A stretch of DNA of 52,648 nt, from positions 1 through 52,648 of the forward strand of contig JAAZZY010000001.1 in NCBI GenBank assembly GCA_014239035.1. Direction: 5' to 3'. Under the pieces are notes generated by a model. That model had not been told where the DNA came from. It made no database searches and saw only the letters and a program-made list of their open reading frames with translations. Position 1 is the stretch's first letter. Every line of letters starts with the position of its first letter. This DNA comes from Chlamydiia bacterium (GTDB lineage Bacteria; Chlamydiota; Chlamydiia; Chlamydiales; JAAZZY01). A program made the position numbers and the translations under genes. Below are positions 9,806-17,192 of this stretch, in pieces.

Positions 9806-10243
9806 TTATTCACCCTCTGCTGCGTAATCAATTCCCATAGACTTAGCTGATCCAAGAACAATCTGCACCGCTGCTTCTAATGATTTAGCGTTGAGATCAG
9901 ACATTTTAGCTTTTGCAATCTCGGCTGCTTGTTCATATGTAATTTTGCCCACTTTATCTCTATTTGGGACACCTGAACCTTTTTCAAGTCCAAGTGATTT
10001 TTTTATCATATTAGACATTGGTGGTTGCTTAGTAATGAAAGTAAAGCTTTTGTCTTTGTAAACTGTAATGACTACAGGCAATGTGTCACCGACTCTATCT
10101 TGAGTTTTCGCATTAAATTCTTTGCAAAAGCCCATAATATTTACACCGGCAGCACCCAAAGCTGATCCAATTGGAGGAGCTGGGTTTGCTTTCCCTGCAG
10201 ATATTTGCAGTTTAATGATTTTTTCTACCTTCTTTTTAGCCAT
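9806..10243 (-). CDS. rplK: 50S ribosomal protein L11
   Basis: L11 forms the GTPase-associated centre with 23S rRNA. It has 145 residues, a few more than the usual 141-142. The N-terminal domain KLQISAGKANPAPPIGSALG and the C-terminal AAVQIVLGSAKSMGI are characteristic. ATG at 10243 has GAGGA about 12 bases upstream, a long spacer. It follows nusG by 16 bases and precedes rplA by 2. Confidence 0.98.
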   Translation of the reverse strand: MAKKKVEKIIKLQISAGKANPAPPIGSALGAAGVNIMGFCKEFNAKTQDRVGDTLPVVITVYKDKSFTFITKQPPMSNMIKKSLGLEKGSGVPNRDKVGKITYEQAAEIAKAKMSDLNAKSLEAAVQIVLGSAKSMGIDYAAEGE

Positions 10244-10259
10244 AGCTACTTTTTTCCTC

Positions 10260-10811
10260 TTAGTTCTCCGCCTCAGCGTCTTCAGTGGCTTCTTCTACTT
10301 GCCAGAATTCTAAATCATCTACTTGTGTCTCTCTTCCAAAAATAGAGACTGAAACACTTAATTTACCTTTTTCATGCTGAACACCGGTAACTGTCCCCAG
10401 AAAGTTCACAAAAACACCGTCTGTTATTTTGACATGACTTCCGATTTCGAATTGGTGTCTCTGAGTAACCCCTTCTTTTTTGTCTTCTAAATCCTTTAAG
10501 ATGCTCTGCACCTCTTTTTCACTTAGAGGAGTGGGTTTTTCACCACCTAAAAAAGCGATAACTCCATTTGTTTTTCTAATGAGCATCCAAACTTCATCCG
10601 TCAGCTGCATTTTAACAAGCAAATAACCAGGCCATATCCGACGTTCCGATATTTTTTGTTGTCCTTGCTTTACTTCCATAACTTTTTCAGTAGGAAGCAG
10701 GATTTCTTCAATATTTTCTCCGTGCGGGCTAGTCTCTTTGTTTTCATCTAGCGCTTGCTTAACTTGCTTCTCTTTCGATGACAATACTTGGATTACATAC
10801 CAGTGTTTCAT
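10260..10811 (-). CDS. nusG: transcription antitermination factor NusG
   Basis: Elongation factor that binds RNA polymerase and couples it to Rho or the ribosome. It has 183 residues: an N-terminal NGN domain (KHWYVIQVLSSKEKQVKQ, then RIWPGYLLVKM) and a C-terminal KOW domain (GSHVKITDGVFVNFLGTV). The last dozen residues are acidic (EEATEDAEAEN), a minor tail. ATG at 10811 overlaps the end region of secE with AAGG just upstream. The secE-nusG-rplK order is standard. Confidence 0.97.
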   Translation of the reverse strand: MKHWYVIQVLSSKEKQVKQALDENKETSPHGENIEEILLPTEKVMEVKQGQQKISERRIWPGYLLVKMQLTDEVWMLIRKTNGVIAFLGGEKPTPLSEKEVQSILKDLEDKKEGVTQRHQFEIGSHVKITDGVFVNFLGTVTGVQHEKGKLSVSVSIFGRETQVDDLEFWQVEEATEDAEAEN

Positions 10812-10817
10812 AAACCC

Positions 10818-11072
10818 TTACCCAAAAATACGTTGAATTATAAAGTGTACGATTGCTAAAAATTTCTGAATGCCCATGTCTACAACATAGATCAAAAGGC
10901 CTACAGTAAACGTCGAACCCAAAACAACTTTTGTTAATTTTTTAAGTTCTTTCCTATTCGTCCAGGAAATATGCTTAAATTCCTGCTTGAGCGAACCAAA
11001 AAAATTAACAAAACCCCTTAAGATATTTCTTCTGGGTTTTCCTTCTTCGACTTTATTTGCATTCATGAACAT
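10818..11072 (-). CDS. secE: preprotein translocase subunit SecE
   Basis: Essential small subunit of the SecYEG channel. This is a short protein (84 residues from ATG 11072) with a soluble amphipathic part (FFGSLKQEFKHISWTNRKEL) and one membrane helix (about VVLGSTFTVGLLIYVVDMG), the single-helix form. An upstream TTG at 11078 and a second ATG at 11066 are alternatives; 11072 has GAGAAG at a reasonable distance. It lies between tRNA-Trp and nusG, as in Chlamydia. Confidence 0.94.
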   Translation of the reverse strand: MFMNANKVEEGKPRRNILRGFVNFFGSLKQEFKHISWTNRKELKKLTKVVLGSTFTVGLLIYVVDMGIQKFLAIVHFIIQRIFG

Positions 11073-11103
11073 GTTCAAATTAGCTTCTCATTGCTTTAAC
11101 CCT

Positions 11104-11176
11104 CGAGTGCGGAGGGACTCGAACCCCCGACCGGCGACTTTGGAGATCGCTGCTCTACCAGCTGAGCTACACACCC
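11104..11176 (-). tRNA. trnW: tRNA-Trp (anticodon CCA)
   Basis: A 73-base cloverleaf: acceptor GGGTGTG pairs with CGCACTC (two G-U pairs), D-stem GCTC/GAGC, anticodon stem GCGAT/GTCGC around loop CTCCAAA (anticodon CCA), T-arm GGGGG-TTCGAGT-CCCTC. The discriminator base is G, as usual for bacterial tRNA-Trp. The 3' CCA is not encoded. It lies between tuf and secE and is probably processed from their transcript. Confidence 0.97.
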
Positions 11177-11201
11177 ACTTGAGGTCCCTTTTTATTCAAA
11201 A

Positions 11202-11232
11202 TTTTGCTGCAGGAGGAATACCTGCAACAAAA
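11202..11232 (-). terminator. hairpin after tuf, terminator- or attenuator-like
   Basis: On the minus strand a 12-bp stem (11221-11232 with 11202-11213, one G-U pair) closes a 7-base loop and is followed by TTTT. It begins 12 bases after the tuf stop and precedes tRNA-Trp and secE. The short U-run suggests partial termination or a processing/stabilising hairpin, which would set the very high EF-Tu level apart from the downstream ribosomal genes. Confidence 0.6.
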
Positions 11233-11243
11233 CTACATCATCA

Positions 11244-12428
11244 CTATTCAATGATCTTAGAAACAGTACCCGCTCCGATAGTTCTACCACCTTCACGAAT
11301 CGCAAATTTCATTCCCTCTTCCATAGCTACAGGAACCATTAGTTGACCTGTCATTTCTACGTGATCACCAGGCATAACCATCTCAGTTCCCTCTGGAAGC
11401 TCGATAGTTCCAGTTACGTCAGTTGTTCTGAAATAGAACTGAGGTCTGTAACCTGAGAAGAAAGGCTTATGGCGCCCACCTTCATCTTTGGTTAAAACAT
11501 AAATCGCACACTTAAATTTTTTGTGTGGTGTACAAGTTCCTGGAGCAGCCAAAACCATTCCACGATCAATATCAGCTTTATTAACACCTCTTAAGAGAAC
11601 ACCTACATTTTCACCTGCACGTGCTTCATCAAGAAGTTTATTAAACATTTCTAGACCAGTTGCAACACTTTCACGAGTATCTCTAATTCCAACAATTTCA
11701 ATTTTGTCGTTCATTTTGATCACTCCGCGCTCAACTCTTCCAGTAGCGACTGTTCCACGACCTGAAATTGAGAATACGTCCTCAATCGGCATAAGGTAAG
11801 GCTTGTCTACTTCTCTCTCAGGAGTTGGGATGCTTGTATCAACAGCTTGCATTAGTTCAACAATAGCATCTACATATTTCGCATCACCTTCTAGAGCTTT
11901 AAGCGCAGAACCTTTAACAATCGGACAATCTTTATAACCTTTTGCTTCTAAAAGCTCTGCGATTTCCATTTCTACAAGTTCTACTAACTCTTGGTCTTCA
12001 GCGCCAATCTGATCGATTTTGTTCAAGAAGACAACAATAGCAGGAACACCTACTTGGTGAGCTAAGAGAATGTGTTCTTTAGTTTGAGGCATTGCTCCAT
12101 CAGTTGCCGCAACAACTAGGATTGCTCCATCCATTTGAGCTGCACCGGTAATCATATTTTTCACATAGTCAGCGTGTCCAGGACAGTCGACGTGTGCATA
12201 GTGACGGCTTTCAGTTTCGTACTCAACGTGAGATGAGTTGATAGTAATTCCACGAGCTTTTTCTTCAGGTGTGTTATCAATTGAAGCGTAGTCTCTAAAG
12301 TTACTTCCACCTTTTTCAGCCAAAATTTTAGTTATGGCAGCAGTTAGTGTAGTTTTTCCATGGTCAACGTGACCGATTGTTCCGATATTAACGTGAGGTT
12401 TATCGCGTTTAAAAGCTTCTTTAGCCAT
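11244..12428 (-). CDS. tuf: elongation factor Tu
   Basis: GTPase that delivers aminoacyl-tRNA to the ribosome. It has 394 residues, the normal length. GTP-binding motifs are GHVDHGKT (about residues 19-26), DCPGH (about 81-85) and NKID (about 136-139); domains 2 and 3 follow with the usual GRGTVATGR and the closing RTIGAGTVSKIIE. ATG at 12428 has GGAGG upstream. It is flanked by tRNA-Thr and tRNA-Trp on the same strand. This is the only copy in the window. Confidence 0.99.
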   Translation of the reverse strand: MAKEAFKRDKPHVNIGTIGHVDHGKTTLTAAITKILAEKGGSNFRDYASIDNTPEEKARGITINSSHVEYETESRHYAHVDCPGHADYVKNMITGAAQMDGAILVVAATDGAMPQTKEHILLAHQVGVPAIVVFLNKIDQIGAEDQELVELVEMEIAELLEAKGYKDCPIVKGSALKALEGDAKYVDAIVELMQAVDTSIPTPEREVDKPYLMPIEDVFSISGRGTVATGRVERGVIKMNDKIEIVGIRDTRESVATGLEMFNKLLDEARAGENVGVLLRGVNKADIDRGMVLAAPGTCTPHKKFKCAIYVLTKDEGGRHKPFFSGYRPQFYFRTTDVTGTIELPEGTEMVMPGDHVEMTGQLMVPVAMEEGMKFAIREGGRTIGAGTVSKIIE

Positions 12429-12476
12429 ATGTTCTTATCCTCCGAAGAATAACTATTTTAATCTTTTTTCGTTTTT

Positions 12477-12548
12477 TGCCCAGAATAGGAATTGAACCTA
12501 CGACCGCTTGCTTACCATGCAAGTGCTCTACCTCTGAGCTATCTGGGC
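12477..12548 (-). tRNA. trnT: tRNA-Thr (anticodon GGT)
   Basis: A 72-base cloverleaf: acceptor GCCCAGA pairs perfectly with TCTGGGC, discriminator A, anticodon stem CTTGC/GCAAG around loop ATGGTAA (anticodon GGT), T-arm GTAGG-TTCAATT-CCTAT. CCA is not encoded. It lies 48 bases before tuf and is likely co-transcribed with it. Confidence 0.97.
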
Positions 12549-12691
12549 ACTTCCTATTCAAGGAGAGACTCCTTAAAATCCTGAAATTCAAGCACATACT
12601 GCAATCAATCTAAAAAGTGACCGCACGGACTTAAAATTATTTTAAAAGCCTATGAGTTTAATGGGATATCCAAAATAAATCAAGTGCCATT

Positions 12692-12910
12692 TTAACGTTG
12701 TCTATAAATAATTCGAGCTTTAGATAAATCGTAGGGTGAAATTTCAACAGTCACCACATCGCCAACCGATACACGAATATTTCTCAGCCTCATTTTTCCG
12801 CTAAGGTGAGCCAGAACAACTTTGCCATTTTCAAGTTCGACCTTAAAGGTCATGTTAGGCAGTAATTCTTGTATCTTACCGTCTAGTTTTAGGGTGTCTT
12901 CCTTTGTCAT
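12692..12910 (-). CDS. infA: translation initiation factor IF-1
   Basis: Small S1/OB-fold protein that binds the 30S A site during initiation. It has 72 residues from ATG 12910, matching the family length; the family pattern is visible as FKVELENGKVVLAHLSGKMR and the ending SPYDLSKARIIYRQR. An in-frame TTG one codon earlier (12913) is less likely. There is no clear Shine-Dalgarno sequence in its AT-rich leader. It heads the tRNA-Thr/tuf cluster, the same neighbour as in Chlamydia. Confidence 0.97.
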   Translation of the reverse strand: MTKEDTLKLDGKIQELLPNMTFKVELENGKVVLAHLSGKMRLRNIRVSVGDVVTVEISPYDLSKARIIYRQR

Positions 12911-12942
12911 CAAATATATTATTTTAATTAAATTGCACTAAG

Positions 12943-12971
12943 TTTATTCCAGAATAGATTGTTTCTGTCAA
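12943..12971 (-). promoter_or_regulatory. putative sigma70-type promoter of infA
   Basis: On the minus strand a perfect -35 TTGACA (12966-12971) is separated by 17 bases from AATAAA (12943-12948, 4 of 6 matches to TATAAT). Transcription would start about 25 bases before the infA ATG. The -35 lies in the arm of a palindrome listed separately. Inferred from sequence only. Confidence 0.55.
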
Positions 12972-12978
12972 TCTATTC
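12952..12978. promoter_or_regulatory. 10-bp perfect palindrome overlapping the infA promoter (operator candidate)
   Basis: GAATAGATTG (12952-12961) and CAATCTATTC (12969-12978) are perfect reverse complements around a 7-base centre. The repeat covers the -35 and most of the spacer of the putative infA promoter and lies between infA (minus) and the ClC gene (plus). The position suggests a repressor site; there is no U-run to suggest a terminator. Confidence 0.5.
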
Positions 12979-13103
12979 CTCAATTTGAATACTGAAAAAT
13001 TAAAATTTATTTTCCTTAAATTTAATTCTTGATCTTTCTCATGGTTAAATTACTCATTTGCTTCTAAATAAAAAAGTTGTATAGACAGTTTGAACCACAA
13101 AGT

Positions 13104-14441
13104 ATGGATATGAGCGAGCAAAAATCAAATAACGAATTTGCACTTAAAGATCGATTAGGTTTCTTTACAGAAACCCATCCTTTCCGCTTATATATAGTAT
13201 CTATACTTGTCGGCCTGATATCAGCTTTTGCAGCAGTTGGATTCATTAGATTCTATCTTTTTTTAAGGAAATTAATTTACCTTACTAAAACCTCTAATTT
13301 TTTGACTATTTCTCAAGACACTTCTATGTGGTATTTCTTTCTTATTTTCATAGTAGGCGGCGCCCTAATTGGCCTATTTGTCTATTACGCCCTTCCCTAC
13401 CATGGTCGTGGCCACGGGATGCCCCATCTGCTCTATGTTTTCAGAAAGCAAGAGCACATTCCTGTTTCAGAAGGTATAGGCTCTTCTATAGCTAGCAGTG
13501 CCTCAATCGCTATGGGAGCATCTGTTGGTCGAGAAGCCCCTTTGATGTTTTTAGCAGGTTCAATTACAAGCTGGGCTTGTAAAATCTTTAAGTTTGATGG
13601 ACATTATTACCGCATTCTTTTCTGCGCAGCTGTTGCGACAGCATTTGCAACTTCAATTCACTCGACATTTGTTGCTATCTTCTTTGTTTTGGAAGTCCTA
13701 GCCTTTTCTTTAACAGCTGTAGACCTTATCCCTATTGCGCTGGCACTTTTTTCAGGAACTATAGTACGAGAGTTTTCCCCTAACATTTTACCCCCAGTTT
13801 TTCTCAAATATTTAGTTGCAGGTAATGTTGATCATATTCTCTACTATGTTGTTCTAGGAATTCTCTGCGGTTTTTTGGCCCTGATCTTTGTGCAAAGCTT
13901 AAAATTTACTGTTGCTGCGCATTTAAATAGTAAACTACCTAAATGGCTATGGCCAGCAATTGGGGGCTTAGCTTTGTCTTTTTTAGCGATCTATGCCCCT
14001 ACTACAATGGGACTGAGCTTTGAAATCCTGCATGACCCCTCTTCTTTGCTCTCTCCTTCTCTAAAAGTGATTGTACTCTTCATTATACTTAAGTTCTTAG
14101 CTACTTATTTATCAGTTGGTTTTGGATTTAGCGGCGGAATCATTACTCCTGTCTTCATAATAGGACTGTTTTTTGGGATTCTCTACGCTATTACTCTAAG
14201 CGCACTCTTTCCTGGAGCCTCTTTCACCTATTCAGCCTATGCGGTTGCTGCAACAGCAGCCTTGACTGGGGCTACAATAGGGGCTCCTCTTGCCTTGACG
14301 ATGGCAACTTTTGAGCTCACCCGAAATATGCCCTTAACAGTAAATGTATTTGCTGGGGTTGTGGTTGCTCAACTTATTATGAAATTTTTTAAAGTCGGCT
14401 CTTTTTACCAAACTCAATACACAGTTGTGTATCAAGATTGA
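13104..14441 (+). CDS. ClC-family chloride channel / exchanger
   Basis: Inner-membrane ClC protein, about 445 residues, with roughly 10-12 hydrophobic segments. Three selectivity-filter regions can be recognised: GRGHGMPHLL (a diverged GSGIP), GREAP (the GKEGP motif, keeping the gating glutamate that corresponds to E148 of the E. coli protein) and GFSGGIITPVF (GxFxP). No CBS domain follows. Retention of the gating glutamate makes a Cl-/H+ exchanger or gated channel possible; which one cannot be read from sequence. ATG at 13104 and 13110 are both possible starts and neither has a good ribosome site; a TTG at 13077 would add 9 unconserved codons. It points away from infA and is followed by sufE. 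Confidence 0.88.
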   Translation: MDMSEQKSNNEFALKDRLGFFTETHPFRLYIVSILVGLISAFAAVGFIRFYLFLRKLIYLTKTSNFLTISQDTSMWYFFLIFIVGGALIGLFVYYALPYHGRGHGMPHLLYVFRKQEHIPVSEGIGSSIASSASIAMGASVGREAPLMFLAGSITSWACKIFKFDGHYYRILFCAAVATAFATSIHSTFVAIFFVLEVLAFSLTAVDLIPIALALFSGTIVREFSPNILPPVFLKYLVAGNVDHILYYVVLGILCGFLALIFVQSLKFTVAAHLNSKLPKWLWPAIGGLALSFLAIYAPTTMGLSFEILHDPSSLLSPSLKVIVLFIILKFLATYLSVGFGFSGGIITPVFIIGLFFGILYAITLSALFPGASFTYSAYAVAATAALTGATIGAPLALTMATFELTRNMPLTVNVFAGVVVAQLIMKFFKVGSFYQTQYTVVYQD

Positions 14442-14493
14442 AAAATAGTGCTCTATTTGGTACAATGATCTCATAATTTATAACCTTTTTAGG

Positions 14494-14925
14494 ATGATGA
14501 ACTCCTCTTTAGAAACGAAAGAAAATGAGATTATAAGCCTCTTTGCGGATTGCTCAAAGCCAGAAGACGTCTACAATAAGATTATTGAGATTGGACAAGA
14601 AGCACGCAAAGAAAATTTTCCTTACACGGATGAAGCATACCTTGTCCATGGCTGCCAAAGTAAGCTCTACCTCTATACTAAACAAAGTGACGCGAAATTA
14701 TCCTTTAAAGCACACTCAGATGCTCTAATTTCAATGGGCCTAGCGCAGCTTCTAGTTAAATATTTTACTGATGAGAGTGCTGAGACTATTCTTAAAAGCC
14801 CTCCGACATTTTTAGAGAAGCTCAATATCCCAAACTCTCTAACCCCAAGTCGAGCAAACGGACTCTACAACATCCATCTTAGGATGAAGCAAGAGGCACT
14901 TAAGATTTTAGTAGCCTCTACTTAA
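14494..14925 (+). CDS. sufE: cysteine desulfuration protein SufE
   Basis: Sulfur acceptor that takes persulfide from SufS for Fe-S cluster assembly. It has 143 residues, the usual length. The acceptor cysteine lies in VHGCQSK at residue 54, the SufE signature, and a basic R-x-NGL segment near residue 119 is also typical. Start at ATG 14494 (a second ATG follows directly). No SufS or other suf gene is in the window. Its last 8 bases overlap the end of the convergent permease gene. Confidence 0.93.
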   Translation: MMNSSLETKENEIISLFADCSKPEDVYNKIIEIGQEARKENFPYTDEAYLVHGCQSKLYLYTKQSDAKLSFKAHSDALISMGLAQLLVKYFTDESAETILKSPPTFLEKLNIPNSLTPSRANGLYNIHLRMKQEALKILVAST

Positions 14926-16138
14926 AGCGCATCACTGTCTCTAAGACAACAACAAATATTGAAAAAATAATAATGATTAGAAGAGTCGGTTTACCACCAG
15001 CGAGTCTTTGCTCTCCTTCTTTTTTGAAAAGGTAACGCCCCCTCCAGACCATCAGAGCAGGGATAATCCCATTTAGAATGGCATCACCATATCCTCCTGT
15101 CGAATCTAGAGCTGCTAGAAAGATATTTGGCACAAAGATAGCAAATATAATGGTGGGAACAAAAACAACAAAGGTAAGCCAGAGTTTGTTCATTCCCCTT
15201 TTGGCTACTTTTAGGCCATCGGCTAAAAAATCATAGAGCCCAAGTGAAATACCCAAAAAGGATGTGACTAGGGCAAAAAAGGAGAAGAAACCCGCTAGAT
15301 AATATACCCAGGGGTTATTGACCACATATTGAAGCGGGCGAGTAACCGGCAGAGCAGCCTGCATAGCAGATCTTAGACCATGCTCGCCTTCAAGCGGTAC
15401 TATACCCAAAATAAGCCAGTCCCAAATTAAATATGCAACTAGCGGAATAGCTGTTCCAAGTATAATGGCCCAACGCAGATACTTTACATTTCCTTTTAAA
15501 TAGGGAGTAAGACTTGGCATCATCGTCTGAAAGCTAAAGCTGGTAAGCAGAATGGGAATGGCTAAAATAGAGCTTCCCCAACGCGAGAGCGTTAAATTGT
15601 GAGTACTGACTTCCTTTGTTCCCAGCATCACTATTCCAAAATAAGATATTACCATCCCGGCTATTAATAGAGAGTTGATTCTCCCAACAGTGTTGGTTCC
15701 TAAATATATGAAGACTCCAAAAAAGAGGCCAAATAATATACAGGCTCCTGTTTTATTGAGAGTGATAGCTCCTGTAAAGCTCACTTCTAATAGAAGGTCT
15801 GAGCCTACAGAGACATAAGCAACGAGTGATGCATAACAAATGTAGAGGTAGAGAACAAGAGTGACCCACTTACCTGCAGAGCCCAAAAGCTCTTGAGCCA
15901 TGGTGATAATATGCTTTCCTGAGCCGAGCCAAATATTAGCTTCTAAAAATAAAAGGCCCGTGCTTGTCATAAACACCCAGCAGACAATAAGCATGACTGA
16001 TGATGGAATAAAACCAGCGAGACCTGTCATTAGAGGTAAGGCAAGCATTCCCCCGCCTATGCACGTTCCAGCAACTAAAAAAATGGCTCCAAATAAGTGG
16101 CCTATATGAACATTATCTTCTACAGATGAATCACTCAT
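14918..16138 (-). CDS. tyrP: aromatic amino acid permease (TyrP/Mtr/TnaB family)
   Basis: Inner-membrane importer for tyrosine and/or tryptophan. It has 406 residues with about 11 hydrophobic helices. The N-terminal signature VAGTCIGGGMLALPL is characteristic of the HAAAP family (GTxIGAGMLALP). ATG at 16138 follows AGGGG and overlaps the stop of the upstream thioesterase gene (ATGA), so the two are coupled. Chlamydia has homologues of this type. The exact substrate is inferred from the family. Confidence 0.88.
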   Translation of the reverse strand: MSDSSVEDNVHIGHLFGAIFLVAGTCIGGGMLALPLMTGLAGFIPSSVMLIVCWVFMTSTGLLFLEANIWLGSGKHIITMAQELLGSAGKWVTLVLYLYICYASLVAYVSVGSDLLLEVSFTGAITLNKTGACILFGLFFGVFIYLGTNTVGRINSLLIAGMVISYFGIVMLGTKEVSTHNLTLSRWGSSILAIPILLTSFSFQTMMPSLTPYLKGNVKYLRWAIILGTAIPLVAYLIWDWLILGIVPLEGEHGLRSAMQAALPVTRPLQYVVNNPWVYYLAGFFSFFALVTSFLGISLGLYDFLADGLKVAKRGMNKLWLTFVVFVPTIIFAIFVPNIFLAALDSTGGYGDAILNGIIPALMVWRGRYLFKKEGEQRLAGGKPTLLIIIIFSIFVVVLETVMRFK

Positions 16139-16581
16139 TTGATGCCCCTAAGTAGGTTGACAATAGCATCAGGAGTTTTAGATATTTTTCGAGTCGAGTA
16201 GTTGAAAAATGCAATCTTTGTATAAATGGTGCTGACCTTTTTTTGAGATTCTTTCTCAAAAAAATCATAATGCAGCTCACAAGAACATTTGGAGCACTTA
16301 CCAACTAAAAGCTTGCAGACAAGTGTTTGCCCTAAAAAAACTTCTTCATGGTACTCAAGATGTGCCTCTGTAACTAAAAAGCCTGCACCACTGCTATCAA
16401 TGTCTTTTTCACTCCAGCCATGAGATCGAAGCCAGCGCACTCTCACTTCTTGCGCTACAGATAAAAAGCGATCGTTACCAAGGTGCCCTCCATAGTTAAT
16501 GTCAGATACCTGAATTAAAACCTCTGTTTGAAATATTTTTTCTTTTGCTTGCATGACTAAATTTATTGTAGGATCTAGCAT
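16135..16581 (-). CDS. acyl-CoA thioesterase, YbgC/FadM-like hot-dog fold
   Basis: A 148-residue single hot-dog domain. The segment VSDINYGGHLGNDRFL resembles the active-site region of 4-hydroxybenzoyl-CoA thioesterase relatives (D-x-x-GHxNN), with Asp followed by GGHLGND. It would hydrolyse an acyl-CoA or acyl-ACP; the substrate is unknown. ATG at 16581 is the longest start and lacks a clear ribosome site; ATG at 16554 is an alternative. It is coupled by ATGA overlap to the permease and divergent from the methyltransferase gene 34 bases away. Confidence 0.8.
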   Translation of the reverse strand: MLDPTINLVMQAKEKIFQTEVLIQVSDINYGGHLGNDRFLSVAQEVRVRWLRSHGWSEKDIDSSGAGFLVTEAHLEYHEEVFLGQTLVCKLLVGKCSKCSCELHYDFFEKESQKKVSTIYTKIAFFNYSTRKISKTPDAIVNLLRGIK

Positions 16582-16615
16582 GATAGAAAAGAAAAGGTAA
16601 AATTTCTACTTATTT

Positions 16616-17164
16616 ATGATCTGGATAACACTCATAGTTATAACTAGTATTATTTTTATTTTTATTCTAGATAGCCTGCGCTTGAAGATCACCCCTACCC
16701 CCTCTTCAAAAAAAGTTCGCCAAAAAATCTTAGAGATCCTCCCAAAGGGTGTAGATGGCCCTATTTACGAACTTGGTAGTGGGTTTGGGCAAATGACACT
16801 AGACCTAGCAAAACATTTCTCAGGCCACCCTATAAAGAGCTATGAGAGAGCAACTGTGCCCTATCTTGTGCAGCGACTTCTTCTTTTTTTTTATAGACCA
16901 CAAAATGCAAAACTACTTTTTGAAGATTTCATGAAAAAGGATTCTTCAGATGCTGGCCTAATCTTTTGTTATCTATATCGAGAGATTATGCCGCGCCTCG
17001 CTTTGAAAATTGAGAAGAGCACTACAAAAAAAGTATGGGTAATAAGCCACACTTTTGCCATTGAAAATTGGACACCCGTAAAAATCATCTATGCAAATGA
17101 TCTTTATCATACGCCTATTTATCTTTATCAAATTAATCCGAGGACAGAAAAGAGCCCTAATTAA
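16616..17164 (+). CDS. membrane-anchored class I methyltransferase (FAM173-like)
   Basis: It has 182 residues: one N-terminal membrane helix (about residues 2-19) and a SAM-binding domain with motif I YELGSGFGQMTLDLA (about 55-69). Later segments (SYERA; a hydrophobic GLIFCYLY strand) fit a class I fold, and the layout of a single anchor plus a compact domain with E/D-LGSG resembles prokaryotic relatives of the FAM173 protein-lysine methyltransferases. The target is unknown. ATG at 16616 has no strong ribosome site. It is divergent from the thioesterase gene. A small rRNA or lipid methyltransferase is the alternative. Confidence 0.65.
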   Translation: MIWITLIVITSIIFIFILDSLRLKITPTPSSKKVRQKILEILPKGVDGPIYELGSGFGQMTLDLAKHFSGHPIKSYERATVPYLVQRLLLFFYRPQNAKLLFEDFMKKDSSDAGLIFCYLYREIMPRLALKIEKSTTKKVWVISHTFAIENWTPVKIIYANDLYHTPIYLYQINPRTEKSPN

Positions 17165-17192
17165 AACAAAAGAAAACTAGTATTTGCGATTT

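Noticed and set aside
12560..12574. AAGGAG-AGA-CTCCTT hairpin just upstream of tRNA-Thr
   Set aside because: Only 6 bp and no U-run on either strand, so not called a terminator; could be a processing element.
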